Position numbers and translations under genes: made by a program | The notes under the pieces: model-generated | Told to the model about the DNA's origin: nothing | Databases searched by the model: none | What the model saw: the letters and a program-made list of their open reading frames with translations, nothing else | Assembly: GCA_020726325.1 (NCBI GenBank) | Contig: DYST01000003.1 | Span: forward strand, 1 to 50,304 | From: Thiomicrospira cyclica | GTDB taxonomy: Bacteria; Pseudomonadota; Gammaproteobacteria; Thiomicrospirales; Thiomicrospiraceae | Direction of reading: 5' to 3' | Length of the DNA stretch: 50,304 bases | Shown here: positions 40,849 to 50,304 of the stretch, in pieces | How the letters are laid out: each line of letters begins with the position of its first letter | How positions within the stretch are numbered: position 1 is the stretch's first letter

Positions 40849-41343
40849 TTAAGCTACTTTTGCCTTTCTTGCCGCACGCTTAACAGATTCTTTAATCTTC
40901 GTGCTTTTTGCGTCAAGAAGTTTGCCACCAGCAGCTTCAATCGCAGCAGTAGCAGCGGCAGTCGCCTTGATACCGACTAAAGTAACCGCTTTTGTGATCG
41001 AACCACTTGCAACAACTTTAACGAAATCAAACTTACCAGCAACAACACCTGCCGCTTTCAAAGTCGCAACATCAATTGTTTCACCTTCGATACTGTTTAG
41101 GGCATCAAGACGAATATCTGTTGCTTTTAAGCCTTTCAATGAAGTGAAACCAACCTTAGGCATACGACGTTGCAAAGGCATCTGACCACCTTCGAAACCA
41201 ACCTTATGGTAACCGCCAGAGCGTGATTTCTGACCTTTATGACCCTTACCAGAGGTTTTGCCGAGCTTAGAGCCCATACCACGACCGAGACGCTTAGGAG
41301 CCTTTTTTGCACCAATTTCAGGTGCAAGATCATTAAGACGCAT
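40849..41343 (-). CDS. rplO: 50S ribosomal protein L15 with extended C-terminus
   Basis: L15 helps late 50S assembly. The product has [52 protein letters not shown] and [14 protein letters not shown]. It is 164 aa against 144 in E. coli; after the usual end (AAGGK) about 20 extra residues, lysine-rich, are added. I choose ATG 41343, the second of two ATG codons that overlap the rpmD stop, for spacing from GAGGTGG. Confidence 0.98.
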   Translation of the reverse strand: MRLNDLAPEIGAKKAPKRLGRGMGSKLGKTSGKGHKGQKSRSGGYHKVGFEGGQMPLQRRMPKVGFTSLKGLKATDIRLDALNSIEGETIDVATLKAAGVVAGKFDFVKVVASGSITKAVTLVGIKATAAATAAIEAAGGKLLDAKSTKIKESVKRAARKAKVA

Positions 41344-41345
41344 CA

Positions 41346-41528
41346 TCAAGCCACCTCTTCCACTTTGAGCATATAGCCAATGCTACGAATCATGCCACGC
41401 ACTTCTGGTGTATCCACCAATACGCGAGATGAATTCATTTTACGCAAACCCAAACCTTTAACCGTTTCACGGTGGTTAGGCTTGCGACCAATTGGGCTTT
41501 TTACCAATGTTACTTTTACTTGTGCCAT
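41346..41528 (-). CDS. rpmD: 50S ribosomal protein L30
   Basis: This small 60-aa large-subunit protein shows [38 protein letters not shown] and [15 protein letters not shown], as in E. coli L30 (59 aa). It starts 2 nt after rpsE and its stop overlaps the start of rplO, so it is tightly coupled in the spc operon. Confidence 0.98.
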   Translation of the reverse strand: MAQVKVTLVKSPIGRKPNHRETVKGLGLRKMNSSRVLVDTPEVRGMIRSIGYMLKVEEVA

Positions 41529-41530
41529 GA

Positions 41531-42049
41531 TTAGTTCCCCAAAATCTCAGCGACTGTTTTACCACGCTTTGCAGCAATGCTATCAACAGTATGCATTTCG
41601 GTTAAGCCTTTCACAGCCGCACGCACTACGTTACCGTCGTTGCGCGAACCTGTGATTTTAGACATCAGGTTATGCACACCAGCAGCTTCCATTACCGCAC
41701 GCATCGCACCACCAGCGATAACACCAGTACCTTCAGATGCAGGAATTAATGTAATCTTAGTAGCACCAAATTCAGCGATGGTTGGGTGAACAATCGTACC
41801 ATTGCTCAATGGAATTTCGCGCATTGTTTGCTTAGCACGATCCATTGCTTTCTTGATTGCGACTGGCACTTCACGTGCTTTACCTGTACCAAAACCAACG
41901 CGACCATTGCCGTCACCAACAACTGTTAGTGCAGAGAAAGTCATAACACGACCACCCTTAACAACTTTGGTTACGCGGCGAATAGATACCAGCTTTTCGA
42001 TCAGCGCATCACGCTGCTGATCATTTTTGTCTTCAATTTCGACGCTCAT
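41531..42049 (-). CDS. rpsE: 30S ribosomal protein S5
   Basis: S5 helps translational accuracy and mRNA unwinding at the entry channel. The 172-aa product has the double-stranded-RNA-binding-like N-domain ([21 protein letters not shown]), [17 protein letters not shown] and the C-domain [21 protein letters not shown]. Length is near E. coli (167). Confidence 0.99.
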   Translation of the reverse strand: MSVEIEDKNDQQRDALIEKLVSIRRVTKVVKGGRVMTFSALTVVGDGNGRVGFGTGKAREVPVAIKKAMDRAKQTMREIPLSNGTIVHPTIAEFGATKITLIPASEGTGVIAGGAMRAVMEAAGVHNLMSKITGSRNDGNVVRAAVKGLTEMHTVDSIAAKRGKTVAEILGN

Positions 42050-42060
42050 CTTGTCTATCC

Positions 42061-42414
42061 TTAGAACTTGAGACCGGCTTCACGAGCAGCATCAGCTAAC
42101 GCCTTGACACGACCGTGATACAGGAAACCGGAGCGATCAAATGCGACTGCTTCGATACCAGCAGCTTTAGCACGCTCAGCAATTGTTTTACCAACAGCGA
42201 CAGCCGCATCCACATTACCCGTGTACTTCAATTCAGACGCCATAGCTTTCTCGACAGTCGAGCAAGCAGCAATCACTGTTGCACCATCAGCTGCAATCAG
42301 CTGAGCGTACATATGACGTGGCGTACGCATGATGCACAAACGTGGCATACGCAGTTCGCGGATTTTCATGCGTGTGCGTAGAGCACGACGCAGACGACTG
42401 GTTTTCTTATCCAT
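42061..42414 (-). CDS. rplR: 50S ribosomal protein L18
   Basis: L18 binds 5S rRNA with L5 and L25. The 117-aa product, the same length as E. coli, has [35 protein letters not shown] and a C-terminal [25 protein letters not shown]. It follows rplF by 10 nt in the spc operon. Confidence 0.99.
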   Translation of the reverse strand: MDKKTSRLRRALRTRMKIRELRMPRLCIMRTPRHMYAQLIAADGATVIAACSTVEKAMASELKYTGNVDAAVAVGKTIAERAKAAGIEAVAFDRSGFLYHGRVKALADAAREAGLKF

Positions 42415-42424
42415 GTCTTAATCC

Positions 42425-42958
42425 TTACTTCTTCTTCACTTCTTTGCGAACGATGACTTCGTCAGAATACTTAACACCCTTACCTTTATAAGGCTCTGGT
42501 GGACGGTAACCGCGAATTTCAGCCGCAACTTGACCCAACACTTCCTTGTTAATTCCTTTTAACAGAATTTCAGTCTGTGTTGGTGTTTCTGCTGTAATAC
42601 CAGCAGGCAACTGATGCACAACTGGATGAGAGAAGCCCAATGTTAGGTTAACAGCATTACCCTGCACAGCAGCACGGTAACCAACACCAACCAACAATAA
42701 CTTACGCTCAAATCCAGCGTTCACACCCTGAACCATGTTGGCAATGTTAGCACGCATCGTACCAGCTTGAGTCCAAGCAACAGCCGATTCACTCGCCACA
42801 TTAACAACTACTTCAGAAGCGGTTACTGATACAGCAACTAACGGGTGAATGCTGCGCGACAAAGTACCTTTAGTACCTTTAACGCTCACCATACCATCCG
42901 CAACACTTACCTCTACACCCTTAGGAAGGGCAACAGGCTTTTTAGCAATACGAGACAT
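42425..42958 (-). CDS. rplF: 50S ribosomal protein L6
   Basis: L6 lies near the factor-binding region of the large subunit. The 177-aa product, the same length as E. coli, starts [19 protein letters not shown] and has GTKGTLSR, two related halves and the conserved ending [19 protein letters not shown]. It follows rpsH by 11 nt. Confidence 0.99.
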   Translation of the reverse strand: MSRIAKKPVALPKGVEVSVADGMVSVKGTKGTLSRSIHPLVAVSVTASEVVVNVASESAVAWTQAGTMRANIANMVQGVNAGFERKLLLVGVGYRAAVQGNAVNLTLGFSHPVVHQLPAGITAETPTQTEILLKGINKEVLGQVAAEIRGYRPPEPYKGKGVKYSDEVIVRKEVKKK

Positions 42959-42969
42959 CGCACAACTCC

Positions 42970-43365
42970 TTAGGCAACAGTACAGATGACTTCGCCACCC
43001 ATGCCCGCATTGCGTGCTTGGCTGTCGGTCATGATACCGCGAGATGTGGATACAACAGCAATACCTAAACCGCCCATCACCTTAGGCAATTCATCCTTGC
43101 CCTTGTACACACGCAAACCTGGACGGCTTACACGTTTGACAGCTTCGATTACAGGCTTGCCTTGAAAATACTTCAACTCAATCTTGAGGGTAGATAAAGC
43201 ACCTTCGCTGGTTTCAGCAAAGTCAGCAATATAACCTTCATTTTTGAGCACTGTAGCAATTGCCTTCTTCATTTTGGAAGATGGCATTTGTACCATACGG
43301 TGTGTAGCACGTTGCGCATTCGAGATGCGAACTAACATATCACCAATAGGGTCAGACATACTCAT
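42970..43365 (-). CDS. rpsH: 30S ribosomal protein S8
   Basis: S8 binds the central domain of 16S rRNA and in E. coli represses the spc operon. I start at ATG 43365, nine bases after AAGGA, giving 131 aa (130 in E. coli); a TTG two codons earlier is less likely. The product has [16 protein letters not shown] and the C-terminal [24 protein letters not shown], including the conserved STSRG. Confidence 0.98.
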   Translation of the reverse strand: MSMSDPIGDMLVRISNAQRATHRMVQMPSSKMKKAIATVLKNEGYIADFAETSEGALSTLKIELKYFQGKPVIEAVKRVSRPGLRVYKGKDELPKVMGGLGIAVVSTSRGIMTDSQARNAGMGGEVICTVA

Positions 43366-43389
43366 GGTCAATGATCCTTCTAGAAATAC

Positions 43390-43695
43390 TTACCAGCTTG
43401 CCTTGCGCAAACCAGGAATTTCCCCGCGCATGGTTAGCTCACGCAATTTGATACGACTCAAACCGAACTTACGATAAACACCGTGAGGACGACCCGTCAA
43501 ACGACAACGACGCTGTTGACGAATCGGTGCTGAGTCACGAGGCATTTTATTTAATGCATCAACAGCAGCCATACGCTCATCAAAGCTTAATGACTCGTTA
43601 CGACTTTTCGCACGCAAATCGTCACGCTTAGCCTTGTAACGATTTACAAGCTCAGTGCGCTTTTTATCGCGCTCAATCATGGAGGTTTTAGCCAT
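43390..43695 (-). CDS. rpsN: 30S ribosomal protein S14 (zinc-independent type)
   Basis: S14 is part of the 30S head. The 101-aa product is the long form without the zinc-binding CxxC pairs, with [32 protein letters not shown] and the ending [12 protein letters not shown]. Length equals E. coli S14. It lies between rplE and rpsH. Confidence 0.99.
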   Translation of the reverse strand: MAKTSMIERDKKRTELVNRYKAKRDDLRAKSRNESLSFDERMAAVDALNKMPRDSAPIRQQRRCRLTGRPHGVYRKFGLSRIKLRELTMRGEIPGLRKASW

Positions 43696-43703
43696 AACTC
43701 ACC

Positions 43704-44243
43704 TTACTTCTTGAACGGGAAATTAAAAGCCGTCAATAAAGCACGACCTTCTTCATCAGTTTTTGCAGTCGTAGCGATAGTAATGTTCATACCACGCATT
43801 GCATCCACTTTCTCAAATTCAATTTCTGGGAAAATGATTTGCTCACGAACACCAAAGTTGTAATTACCCATGCCATCGAAACCCTTGGCATCTAAGCCAC
43901 GGAAGTCACGAACACGTGGCAATGCAACGTTAACTAAGCGATCTAAAAACTCATACATATGAGCACCGCGTAACGTTACTTTACAACCAATTGGCCAACC
44001 TTCACGCACTTTAAAGCCAGCAACTGACTTACGCGCTAAAGTCTGCACAGGCTTTTGACCTGCAATCTTTTCCATATCAGCCATGGCGCTAACCAAGACT
44101 TTCTTATCCGCCAATGCTTCACCAACACCCATATTCAGGGAAATTTTAGTGAGGCGCGGTACCTGCATGACTGACTTATAGCCGAACTGCGTTTGCAATG
44201 CTGCTACAACGTCTTTGCGGTAAAACTCTTTTAAACGTGACAT
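43704..44243 (-). CDS. rplE: 50S ribosomal protein L5
   Basis: L5 binds 5S rRNA and contacts the P-site tRNA and the small-subunit head. The 179-aa product has [39 protein letters not shown], the loop [10 protein letters not shown] and a final [15 protein letters not shown], the same length as E. coli. Confidence 0.99.
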   Translation of the reverse strand: MSRLKEFYRKDVVAALQTQFGYKSVMQVPRLTKISLNMGVGEALADKKVLVSAMADMEKIAGQKPVQTLARKSVAGFKVREGWPIGCKVTLRGAHMYEFLDRLVNVALPRVRDFRGLDAKGFDGMGNYNFGVREQIIFPEIEFEKVDAMRGMNITIATTAKTDEEGRALLTAFNFPFKK

Positions 44244-44257
44244 CTATCCACCCGCAA

Positions 44258-44569
44258 TCAGTCAACGACCTTGCCGGTCGACTTGAAAAAACGCACTTTT
44301 TTATCATCCACAAATTTGTAACCAATACGGTCAGCTTTTTGTGTTTCTGTATTATAGAGCGCAACGTTAGAAGCATGAATGGTCGCTTCTTTTGCAATAA
44401 TGCCACCTTCAACACCTGCAGCTGGATTTGCTTTTACGTGTTTCTTGCGGACATTGACACCTTCAACCACCAAGCGATCGTTTTTAAGAATAGCTACGAC
44501 ATTGCCGCGCTTGCCCTTATCACCGCCTGTGATTACGATAACTTCATCGCCTTTGCGAATACGGTTCAT
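44258..44569 (-). CDS. rplX: 50S ribosomal protein L24
   Basis: L24 starts 50S assembly on 23S rRNA. The 103-aa product has the KOW motif [33 protein letters not shown] and [18 protein letters not shown]. Length is like E. coli (104). It follows rplN by 14 nt. Confidence 0.99.
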   Translation of the reverse strand: MNRIRKGDEVIVITGGDKGKRGNVVAILKNDRLVVEGVNVRKKHVKANPAAGVEGGIIAKEATIHASNVALYNTETQKADRIGYKFVDDKKVRFFKSTGKVVD

Positions 44570-44583
44570 AACTTAAATGCTCC

Positions 44584-44952
44584 TTACAGCACTTCTGGCG
44601 CCAAAGACACGATCTTCATAAACTTATCGCCACGAAGTTCGCGTGTCACTGGTCCAAAGATACGGGTGCCGATTGGCTCCTGTTTGTTATTCAGGATAAC
44701 AGCGGCGTTGTCGTCGAAACGAATCGCGCTACCATCTGGACGGCGTAATGCTTGTGCTGTACGAACAACAACCGCAGTATACACGTCACCTTTCTTTACC
44801 TTACCACGTGGCGCAGCGTCTTTAACGCTGACCTTAATGAGATCACCCACGCCAGCATAGCGACGCTTAGAACCACCAAGGACTTTGATACACATGACTC
44901 GTTTGGCGCCAGAATTGTCCGCCACTTCGAGAATCGTCTGCATCTGAATCAT
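44584..44952 (-). CDS. rplN: 50S ribosomal protein L14
   Basis: L14 binds 23S rRNA at the subunit interface. I start at ATG 44952 ([18 protein letters not shown]), preceded by TGGGGTG, which gives 122 aa (123 in E. coli); the open frame extends 12 codons more into the spacer. The product has [21 protein letters not shown] and [23 protein letters not shown]. It is the first gene of the spc group. Confidence 0.98.
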   Translation of the reverse strand: MIQMQTILEVADNSGAKRVMCIKVLGGSKRRYAGVGDLIKVSVKDAAPRGKVKKGDVYTAVVVRTAQALRRPDGSAIRFDDNAAVILNNKQEPIGTRIFGPVTRELRGDKFMKIVSLAPEVL

Positions 44953-44992
44953 TGCAGCACCCCAATAGAAAAAAATCAATAATAACACAACA

Positions 44993-45040
44993 ACCGTCTT
45001 TCTAGCCAGTTTCGCAAAGCGACTTAGCCTAAAAGACGGT
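44993..45040 (-). terminator. Hairpin at the S10-spc junction
   Basis: ACCGTCTTT (44993-45001) and AAAGACGGT (45032-45040) are perfect complements across a 30-nt loop that contains a smaller TCGC/GCGA stem. It lies in the 116-nt gap between rpsQ and rplN, where E. coli ends the S10 operon and starts spc. The minus-strand sequence after it is T-rich (TGTTGTGTTATTATTG) but not a clean U tract, so attenuation or mRNA processing are alternatives. Confidence 0.5.
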
Positions 45041-45068
45041 GTAATTCAACCAAATTTTGACAAGTATA

Positions 45069-45329
45069 TCAGTCTTCAGCGCGCTCGTCAACACTAACAA
45101 GTTGCCAAGCCTTACGCTTAGAAATTGGTTTTGTTTCTGAAATCGTTACTGTGTCTCCGATACGACAAGTATTTTCCGCATCATGAGCCATATATTTGTC
45201 GGTTTTTTTCATAACCTTGTTGTACAAGGGGTGACGAACAGAACGCACAACGGTTACCACAATGGTTTGTGGCGTTTTTTGTGCACTGACGACAACGCCC
45301 TGCAGGGTACGCTTAGTGCCTACGCTCAT
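45069..45329 (-). CDS. rpsQ: 30S ribosomal protein S17
   Basis: S17 binds the 5' domain of 16S rRNA. The 86-aa OB-fold product has RTLQGVVVSAQKTPQTIVV, RSVRHPLYNKVMKKTDKYMAHD, the family signature GDTVTISETKPISKRKAW and the end LVSVDERAED. It overlaps rpmC by 4 nt and is last in the S10 group. Confidence 0.99.
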   Translation of the reverse strand: MSVGTKRTLQGVVVSAQKTPQTIVVTVVRSVRHPLYNKVMKKTDKYMAHDAENTCRIGDTVTISETKPISKRKAWQLVSVDERAED

Positions 45330-45514
45330 ACTGCTACCCCTTTTTGAGTCATAACAGTCTTAACGCGAGCGATATTACGACGCACTTTGCGTTGTAATGA
45401 GGTGTCGCGTACCTGACCCATTTTAGATTGCATGCGTAGGTTAAATTGTTCCTTACGCAGCGCCAACAACTCTTCTTTTAGCTGTTCCATAGTTTTATCT
45501 TGCATTGCGTCCAT
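45326..45514 (-). CDS. rpmC: 50S ribosomal protein L29
   Basis: L29 sits beside the nascent-chain exit. The 62-aa helical-hairpin product has MEQLKEELLALRKEQFNLRMQ, the family signature region, and a basic RRNIARVKTVMTQ. The start at ATG 45514 is 1 nt after rplP; ATG 45505 is an alternative. It overlaps rpsQ. Confidence 0.97.
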   Translation of the reverse strand: MDAMQDKTMEQLKEELLALRKEQFNLRMQSKMGQVRDTSLQRKVRRNIARVKTVMTQKGVAV

Positions 45515-45515
45515 G

Positions 45516-45929
45516 TTACATCACCGAACGTTTAACAAACACGGTCTTAACAGGCAGCTTGGCAGAAGCCAATGCGAAAGCTTCACGGGCAGCTTCTTCG
45601 CTAACACCTTGAATTTCGTAAAGGATTTTACCTGGCTGAATCTGAGCGACCCAATACTCAACGCTACCCTTACCTTTACCCATACGCACTTCTAGTGGTT
45701 TTTGAGTAATCGGCTTGTCAGGGAACACGCGAATCCAAATTTTACCACCACGCTTCACTGAACGCGTTAATGCACGACGTGCCGCTTCAATTTGACGTGA
45801 GGTGAGATTGCCACGATCTACAGACTTAAGACCAAACTCGCCAAAGCTGACTGAGCTGCCTGTCTGCGCTAGGCCGCGGTTGCGACCTTTTTGTACCTTA
45901 CGAAACTTTGTACGCTTAGGTAATAACAT
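45516..45929 (-). CDS. rplP: 50S ribosomal protein L16
   Basis: L16 helps place the A-site tRNA. The 137-aa product (136 in E. coli) starts [20 protein letters not shown] and has [42 protein letters not shown] and [19 protein letters not shown]. It follows rpsC by 12 nt. Confidence 0.99.
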   Translation of the reverse strand: MLLPKRTKFRKVQKGRNRGLAQTGSSVSFGEFGLKSVDRGNLTSRQIEAARRALTRSVKRGGKIWIRVFPDKPITQKPLEVRMGKGKGSVEYWVAQIQPGKILYEIQGVSEEAAREAFALASAKLPVKTVFVKRSVM

Positions 45930-45941
45930 AACAGCTACTCC

Positions 45942-46640
45942 TTACTTTGCCGCGTTCGCACGTGGGCGACGTTGCTTAGGTGCTTCTGCTTGACGTTCAA
46001 CTAAAGGCAATTTACCTAAAATTTCGCCTTTGAAGATCCAAACCTTAACACCGATAATACCGTAAGTGGTTAGGGCTTCTGCGAAACCATAATCCACATC
46101 CGCACGGAATGTATGTAAGGGTACACGACCTTCACGATACCATTCTGTACGCGCAATTTCAGCACCATTCAAACGGCCAGAGACCATAATCTTGATGCCT
46201 TTCGCGCCAGCACGCATCGCATTGGTAACCGCACGCTTCATCGCACGACGGAATTGAACACGCTTCTCTAATTGTTGTGTGATTGACTCACCCACTAATT
46301 GAGCATCGAGTTCAGGCTTACGCACTTCTTCCAACGTGATCGATACAGGAACGCCAGCCAAAGCGGTTACTTCTTTGCGTAACGCTTCAATATCTTCGCC
46401 CTTACGACCAATGATATTACCTGGACGCGCTGCATGTAGCGTAATACGCATACCATTAGCGACGCGGTCGATATGAATTTTACTAACACCATTCGCCATT
46501 AACTTCTTTTTAAGGAAGGTGCGAACTTCAAAGTCACCGACAACAAAATCGGCAAAATTTTTGCTACTAGCATACCAACGTGAGTTCCACTCTTTGGTGA
46601 TCCCCAGTCGAATGCCATTAGGATGGACTTTCTGACCCAT
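45942..46640 (-). CDS. rpsC: 30S ribosomal protein S3
   Basis: S3 lines the mRNA entry channel. The 232-aa product (233 in E. coli) has [20 protein letters not shown], the KH domain with [14 protein letters not shown], and a C-terminal domain with [19 protein letters not shown] and [10 protein letters not shown]. Its place between rplV and rplP is standard. Confidence 0.99.
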   Translation of the reverse strand: MGQKVHPNGIRLGITKEWNSRWYASSKNFADFVVGDFEVRTFLKKKLMANGVSKIHIDRVANGMRITLHAARPGNIIGRKGEDIEALRKEVTALAGVPVSITLEEVRKPELDAQLVGESITQQLEKRVQFRRAMKRAVTNAMRAGAKGIKIMVSGRLNGAEIARTEWYREGRVPLHTFRADVDYGFAEALTTYGIIGVKVWIFKGEILGKLPLVERQAEAPKQRRPRANAAK

Positions 46641-46652
46641 TGCTAAACTCCC

Positions 46653-46988
46653 TTAACGCTTGTCGCCGACGACGACAGTGATGTGGCTTAAACGCTTAAC
46701 AATGCGATTACCACGACCCTTAGCACGAGCACTCATGCGCTTCATACGGGGACCTTCGTCAACATAGACAGCAACGACTTTTAATGTATCGATGTCTGCG
46801 CCTTCGTTGTTTTCAGCGTTAGCCATGGCAGAATCCAGAACCTTTTTCATGAGGTCTGCTGCTTTCTTGTCAGAAAACGCCAGCATATTTACAGCAGTTT
46901 CAGCTGTTTTGCCGCGAATCAAATCCGCAACCAAACGCGCCTTTTGCGGAGAGATGCGGGCATAACGATGCGTTGCACTTACTTGCAT
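46653..46988 (-). CDS. rplV: 50S ribosomal protein L22
   Basis: L22 extends a loop into the exit tunnel. The 111-aa product (110 in E. coli) has [40 protein letters not shown] and the tunnel-loop region [18 protein letters not shown]. The macrolide-relevant loop looks normal. Confidence 0.99.
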   Translation of the reverse strand: MQVSATHRYARISPQKARLVADLIRGKTAETAVNMLAFSDKKAADLMKKVLDSAMANAENNEGADIDTLKVVAVYVDEGPRMKRMSARAKGRGNRIVKRLSHITVVVGDKR

Positions 46989-46998
46989 GGTTTGCTCC

Positions 46999-47274
46999 TT
47001 ACTTCTTCGCTTTCTTGTCGGCCGCGTGTCCGCGGAACGTACGCGTTAGTGAAAATTCACCAAACTTGTGACCGACCATGTTTTCAGATACATATACAGG
47101 AATGTGCTCTTTACCGTTATGCACAGCAATCGTCATCCCCACCATTTCTGGCAGAATCATGGAACGGCGCGACCAAGTTTTGATCGGCTTTTTCGAACCA
47201 GACTCCTTAACTTCGAGCACCTTTTTCCAAAGGTGATGGTCAACAAACGGACCTTTTTTAATCGAACGTGGCAT
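46999..47274 (-). CDS. rpsS: 30S ribosomal protein S19
   Basis: S19 binds the 30S head beside S13. The 91-aa product (92 in E. coli) has [41 protein letters not shown] and the family signature [17 protein letters not shown]. It follows rplB by 10 nt. Confidence 0.99.
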   Translation of the reverse strand: MPRSIKKGPFVDHHLWKKVLEVKESGSKKPIKTWSRRSMILPEMVGMTIAVHNGKEHIPVYVSENMVGHKFGEFSLTRTFRGHAADKKAKK

Positions 47275-47284
47275 GTCTCAATCC

Positions 47285-48118
47285 TTATTTCTTAGCTTGG
47301 TGACGACTGCGTACAATGAACGCATCGTTAAGCTTGCTCTTACGTGTCTTCTTACCTTTAGTTTGAACGCCCCATGGAGTCACAGGATGCTTACCAAATG
47401 TACGACCTTCACCACCACCATGTGGGTGATCAACTGGGTTCATAGCAGTACCACGAACGGTCGGACGAATACCGCGCCAACGAGCAGCACCAGCTTTACC
47501 TAGCTTACGCAAGTTATGTTCTGTATTGCCAACTTCGCCGATTGTTGCTTTGCATTCTGGGTTAACACGACGCAACTCACCTGAGCGCAAACGCACTAAC
47601 ACAAACGCGCCATCACGACCCGCAATTTGAATAGAAGTACCAGCAGAACGAGCAATTTGCGCACCCTTGCCAGCTTTCATTTCCATCGCATGCACAATTG
47701 TACCAACTGGAATGCTGCGTAGTGGCAATGTGTTACCCACTTTGATATCAGCAATATTAGCCGATACAACAGTTGCACCCATCTCGATATTGCGTGGTGC
47801 TAAAATATAACGACGTTCTCCGTCAGCATACTTTAACAACGCCAAATGCGCACTACGGTTTGGATCATATTCTAAACGCTCAACTGTCGCTGGAATGTCA
47901 AGCTTATCGCGCTTGAAGTCAACGATACGGTAATTACGTTTGTGACCACCACCTTGGTGACGTGTCGTGATATGACCATTGTTATTACGACCACCTTTAC
48001 GCTTTAGGCTTTCGACTAAAGACGCAACAGGATCACCCTTGTACAAGTTAGGTTCAACAATTTGAACCACAAAGCGTTGACCAGGTGAGGTCGGTTTTTT
48101 CTTGACGATTTTTGCCAT
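47285..48118 (-). CDS. rplB: 50S ribosomal protein L2
   Basis: L2 is needed for subunit joining and peptidyl-transferase function. The 277-aa product (273 in E. coli) has [51 protein letters not shown] and the His-containing [10 protein letters not shown] short N-terminal extension ([12 protein letters not shown]) differs slightly from E. coli. Confidence 0.99.
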   Translation of the reverse strand: MAKIVKKKPTSPGQRFVVQIVEPNLYKGDPVASLVESLKRKGGRNNNGHITTRHQGGGHKRNYRIVDFKRDKLDIPATVERLEYDPNRSAHLALLKYADGERRYILAPRNIEMGATVVSANIADIKVGNTLPLRSIPVGTIVHAMEMKAGKGAQIARSAGTSIQIAGRDGAFVLVRLRSGELRRVNPECKATIGEVGNTEHNLRKLGKAGAARWRGIRPTVRGTAMNPVDHPHGGGEGRTFGKHPVTPWGVQTKGKKTRKSKLNDAFIVRSRHQAKK

Positions 48119-48132
48119 GATTGTTTCCGCCC

Positions 48133-48426
48133 TTATTCTGCCGACATCAACTCGATCTGCTGACCGGGTTGTAGACTAACAATGGCTTTACGCAACGCAT
48201 TACGACGACCTGGACGGCCTTTAAATACTTTACGCTTACCAGCAATATTAATCACGTTAACAGCATTGACTGTGACGTTGAACAGGGCTTCAACCGCTGT
48301 CTTAATCTCAGTCTTGGTTGCAGTTGTGTCTACATCAAAGACATACTTGCTGTTCTCTGCCATACGCGCACTCTTTTCAGAGATGCGTGGCGCACGCAGA
48401 ATGGTATAAATTTTTTCTTGGTTCAT
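48133..48426 (-). CDS. rplW: 50S ribosomal protein L23
   Basis: L23 sits at the tunnel exit and docks trigger factor and SRP. The 97-aa product has [37 protein letters not shown] and a basic [15 protein letters not shown]. Length is near E. coli (100). It overlaps rplD by 4 nt. Confidence 0.99.
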   Translation of the reverse strand: MNQEKIYTILRAPRISEKSARMAENSKYVFDVDTTATKTEIKTAVEALFNVTVNAVNVINIAGKRKVFKGRPGRRNALRKAIVSLQPGQQIELMSAE

Positions 48427-49043
48427 GCTAGGCGCTCCTCAATTGCTTTGAGTGCATCACGTGTTACGATGATTTTGCCGTAACCAATCAAACTGACTGG
48501 ATCGATACTATCAACATCACACACACCACCAGCGTAAACGTTACGAGAAGCTAAGTATAGATTCTCATCTAACATTTCGGTAACGATTAACGCATCGCTA
48601 ACACCTAAAGACTTCATCTTAGCAACAAATTCTTTTGTCTTAGGCGTTTCTAGTGTGAAGTTATCCACAACCATTAAACGATCTTGACGATTTAATTCTG
48701 CCAAAATGCTGCACATTGCTGCGCGGTACATCTTTTTGTTAACTTTTTGATCAAAGTTACGTGGAGAAGCTGCAAATGCGCGACCACCGCCAACCCATAA
48801 AGGACCGACTGATGAACCCGTACGAGCACGACCTGTACCCTTTTGGTTAAATGGCTTTGTTTTACCACCGACCACTTGGGCACGTGTTTTTTGAGCCTTA
48901 GTGCCTGAACGAGCGCGTGCCATGAAGGCAACGACCACTTGATGCACCAACGCTTCATTGAAATCGGCACCAAATAAGGTGTCGTCGGCAGTTACAGTGC
49001 CTACATCGGCGCCTGTCTTGCCATCAAAGAGTTTGATATCCAT
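48423..49043 (-). CDS. rplD: 50S ribosomal protein L4
   Basis: L4 lines the exit tunnel and in E. coli represses the S10 operon. The 206-aa product has [20 protein letters not shown] in the tunnel loop, [20 protein letters not shown] and [16 protein letters not shown]. Length is near E. coli (201). The leader before rpsJ is short, so L4-type leader control as in E. coli is not evident. Confidence 0.99.
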   Translation of the reverse strand: MDIKLFDGKTGADVGTVTADDTLFGADFNEALVHQVVVAFMARARSGTKAQKTRAQVVGGKTKPFNQKGTGRARTGSSVGPLWVGGGRAFAASPRNFDQKVNKKMYRAAMCSILAELNRQDRLMVVDNFTLETPKTKEFVAKMKSLGVSDALIVTEMLDENLYLASRNVYAGGVCDVDSIDPVSLIGYGKIIVTRDALKAIEERLA

Positions 49044-49055
49044 GTACTACCTTCC

Positions 49056-49694
49056 TTAGCCTTTAACCGCTGGCGATACAATGATGTCAGTACCGTTAGC
49101 ACCTGGCACAGCGCCACTTACTAAAATCAGACTTGCATCACTATCAACACGCACGACTTTCAGATTGAGCGTAGTTTGTTGCTCGCTACCCATATGACCT
49201 GGCATTTTTTTACCCTTGAATACACGGCCTGGTGTCTGGTTTTGACCAGTCGAACCAATAGCACGGTGTGAACGCGAGTTACCGTGAGTCATATCTTGAG
49301 TACGGAAGTTGTGACGTTTAACACCACCTTGGAAACCTTTACCTTTGGTAGTTCCCGTGACATCAACCATCTGACCTTCGCTAAAGAGAGTCACATCGAA
49401 TGCTTGAGCTTCTTGATGCGCAGCTGCTTCTTCTGCCGTTAGACGGAATTCCCACAAACCACGACCAGCTTCAACATTATGCTTAACAAAATGACCTGCT
49501 TCTGGCTTGTTAACACGGTTCGCCTTAACAGAACCTGTTGTTACTTGCACAGAGACATAACCATCTGTTTCTTCTGACATAAAACGCACGATACGGTTCG
49601 CTTCAACTTCAATCACCGTTACTGGTGTTGAGTTGCCAGTCGCATCAAAAACGCGCGTCATGCCAAGTTTTTTACCTACTAGACCAAGGCACAT
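49056..49694 (-). CDS. rplC: 50S ribosomal protein L3
   Basis: L3 starts 50S assembly and reaches the peptidyl-transferase centre. The 212-aa product (209 in E. coli) has [58 protein letters not shown] and [13 protein letters not shown]. The Gln methylated by PrmB in E. coli is preserved in the SIGQN-like segment (STGQN). Confidence 0.99.
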   Translation of the reverse strand: MCLGLVGKKLGMTRVFDATGNSTPVTVIEVEANRIVRFMSEETDGYVSVQVTTGSVKANRVNKPEAGHFVKHNVEAGRGLWEFRLTAEEAAAHQEAQAFDVTLFSEGQMVDVTGTTKGKGFQGGVKRHNFRTQDMTHGNSRSHRAIGSTGQNQTPGRVFKGKKMPGHMGSEQQTTLNLKVVRVDSDASLILVSGAVPGANGTDIIVSPAVKG

Positions 49695-49754
49695 TGTTTT
49701 AACCTCGTATTATTACAGTTGTCATTACAATTGATGACAGCCCATTAAAATGGA

Positions 49755-50066
49755 TTAGCGCAGTTCGATCTGCACGTCCACACCAGCAGCAAGATCGAGC
49801 TTCATTAATGAATCTACAGTCTTTTCTGTTGGCTCTACGATTTCCAACATACGTTTATGCGTGCGCAATTCGTATTGATCGCGTGCATCTTTGTTAACGT
49901 GTGGGGAAACGAGCACAGTAAAACGCTCTTTTTTGCTTGGCATCGGGATTGGACCACGAACCTGAGCACCAGAACGCTTGGCAGTATCACTGATTTCGCG
50001 TGCAGCTTGATCGATCAACCGGTGATCGAAGGCTTTCAGGCGAATGCGAATGCTTTGAGTTGCCAT
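49755..50066 (-). CDS. rpsJ: 30S ribosomal protein S10
   Basis: S10 is in the 30S head and also partners NusB in antitermination. I start at ATG 50066 ([15 protein letters not shown]), giving 103 aa as in E. coli; the frame is open upstream but reads through the leader. The product has [21 protein letters not shown] and [20 protein letters not shown]. It is the first gene of the S10 operon. Confidence 0.98.
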   Translation of the reverse strand: MATQSIRIRLKAFDHRLIDQAAREISDTAKRSGAQVRGPIPMPSKKERFTVLVSPHVNKDARDQYELRTHKRMLEIVEPTEKTVDSLMKLDLAAGVDVQIELR

Positions 50067-50121
50067 TAAAATTCTCCAAAGAACAAATAAAACGACACCA
50101 TAAGGCATCGTGGAATTCGGC

Positions 50122-50150
50122 ATTATAGAGCAGTGCCTAAATAAAAGCAA
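50122..50150 (-). promoter_or_regulatory. S10 operon promoter
   Basis: On the minus strand TTGCTT (50150-50145), a 17-nt spacer and a perfect TATAAT (50127-50122) form a strong sigma-70 promoter. The start point near 50115 would leave a leader of about 50 nt before rpsJ. It lies just downstream of the tuf terminator. Confidence 0.85.
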
Positions 50151-50180
50151 ACACTTTAACAAACAGATTATTAAAGCATA

Positions 50181-50212
50181 AAAAAAGCCTGTCATTTCTG
50201 ACAGGCTTTTTT
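50181..50212. terminator. Terminator after tuf
   Basis: AAAAAAGCCTGTCA (50181-50194) and its full complement (50199-50212) form a 14-bp stem with a TTTC loop and a U run on the minus strand. It separates tuf from the S10 operon, which then has its own promoter. Confidence 0.93.
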
Positions 50213-50251
50213 TTAGGGTTCTTAAGGCTCGTGCCCTAAGAAAACGGTGTA

Positions 50252-50304
50252 TTACGCTAAGATTTTAGCAACAACACCCGCACCTACCGTACGACCACCT
50301 TCGC
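50252..50304 (-). CDS. tuf: Elongation factor Tu (C-terminal end only)
   Basis: Only the last 17 codons are in the window, reading [16 protein letters not shown] before TAA (50252-50254). This is the conserved C-terminus of EF-Tu, which delivers aminoacyl-tRNA to the ribosome. Position upstream of rpsJ is the usual str-S10 junction. The rest lies beyond the right edge. Confidence 0.95.
   Translation of the reverse strand, partial: EGGRTVGAGVVAKILA

Noticed and set aside
44198-44860. 220-codon plus-strand ORF
   Set aside because: It is antisense to rplE, rplX and rplN; the real genes on the other strand are certain.
50067-50121. E. coli-type L4-responsive S10 leader
   Set aside because: The leader from the mapped-by-eye promoter is only about 50 nt, too short for that structure.

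Overview
The window looks like a stretch of gammaproteobacterial chromosome of moderate G+C. The evidence is an ArgA of the kinase-fold plus GNAT type, RNase T, RpoH, a biotin operon with both bioH and bioC, and the tuf-S10-spc-alpha ribosomal order. The species cannot be fixed from sequence alone. A periplasmic molybdoenzyme of the polysulfide/thiosulfate/sulfur reductase type, together with a periplasmic rhodanese, hints at sulfur-compound respiration.

Layout. 1-1650 is a decayed phage-derived end: baseplate-like fragments, a hicAB toxin-antitoxin pair and a frameshifted ORF, lying against the 3' end of a tRNA-Arg(CCG) gene. 1.7-9.7 kb carries murJ, a small membrane protein, an Orn/Lys/Arg decarboxylase, ppnP, an orphan hybrid histidine kinase and comF. 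9.8-15.8 kb is a biotin operon (bioB, bioF, bioH, bioC) with a two-gene Septu-like ATPase/HNH defence module placed between bioB and bioF. 15.85-16.7 kb holds a small chain of overlapping unknown ORFs. 16.9-21.1 kb holds rpoH, then the hisI-hisE-HIT-tatA-tatB-tatC operon. 21.2-24.0 kb holds an ISAs1-like transposase remnant, argA-rnt and a second HIT protein. 24.1-29.8 kb is a molybdoenzyme operon: catalytic, Fe-S and NrfD-like subunits, a TorD-like chaperone and a HybE-like protein. 29.8-36.6 kb (all minus strand) carries a chemoreceptor, rhodanese, Mrp/ApbC, MobA, a HepT/MntA toxin-antitoxin cassette flanked by short direct repeats, TcdA and a TatD-like protein. 36.6-50.3 kb is the ribosomal supercluster from rplQ back to the end of tuf.

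Functional links. The Tat translocase could export the molybdoenzyme, whose N-terminus is a twin-arginine signal. MobA would supply its guanine-dinucleotide cofactor, Mrp may deliver Fe-S clusters, and the rhodanese could handle sulfane sulfur in the same compartment. Three defence or addiction modules (hicAB, ptuAB-like, hepT-mntA) sit at different points, each inside or beside housekeeping genes.

Most interesting points: the defence module inside the biotin operon; the repeat-bounded HEPN/MNT cassette; the unknown overlapping ORFs after bioC; a leader hairpin that reaches the ribosome-binding site of the molybdoenzyme; long repetitive tails on the Tat proteins; and the absence of rpmJ from its usual place between secY and rpsM.
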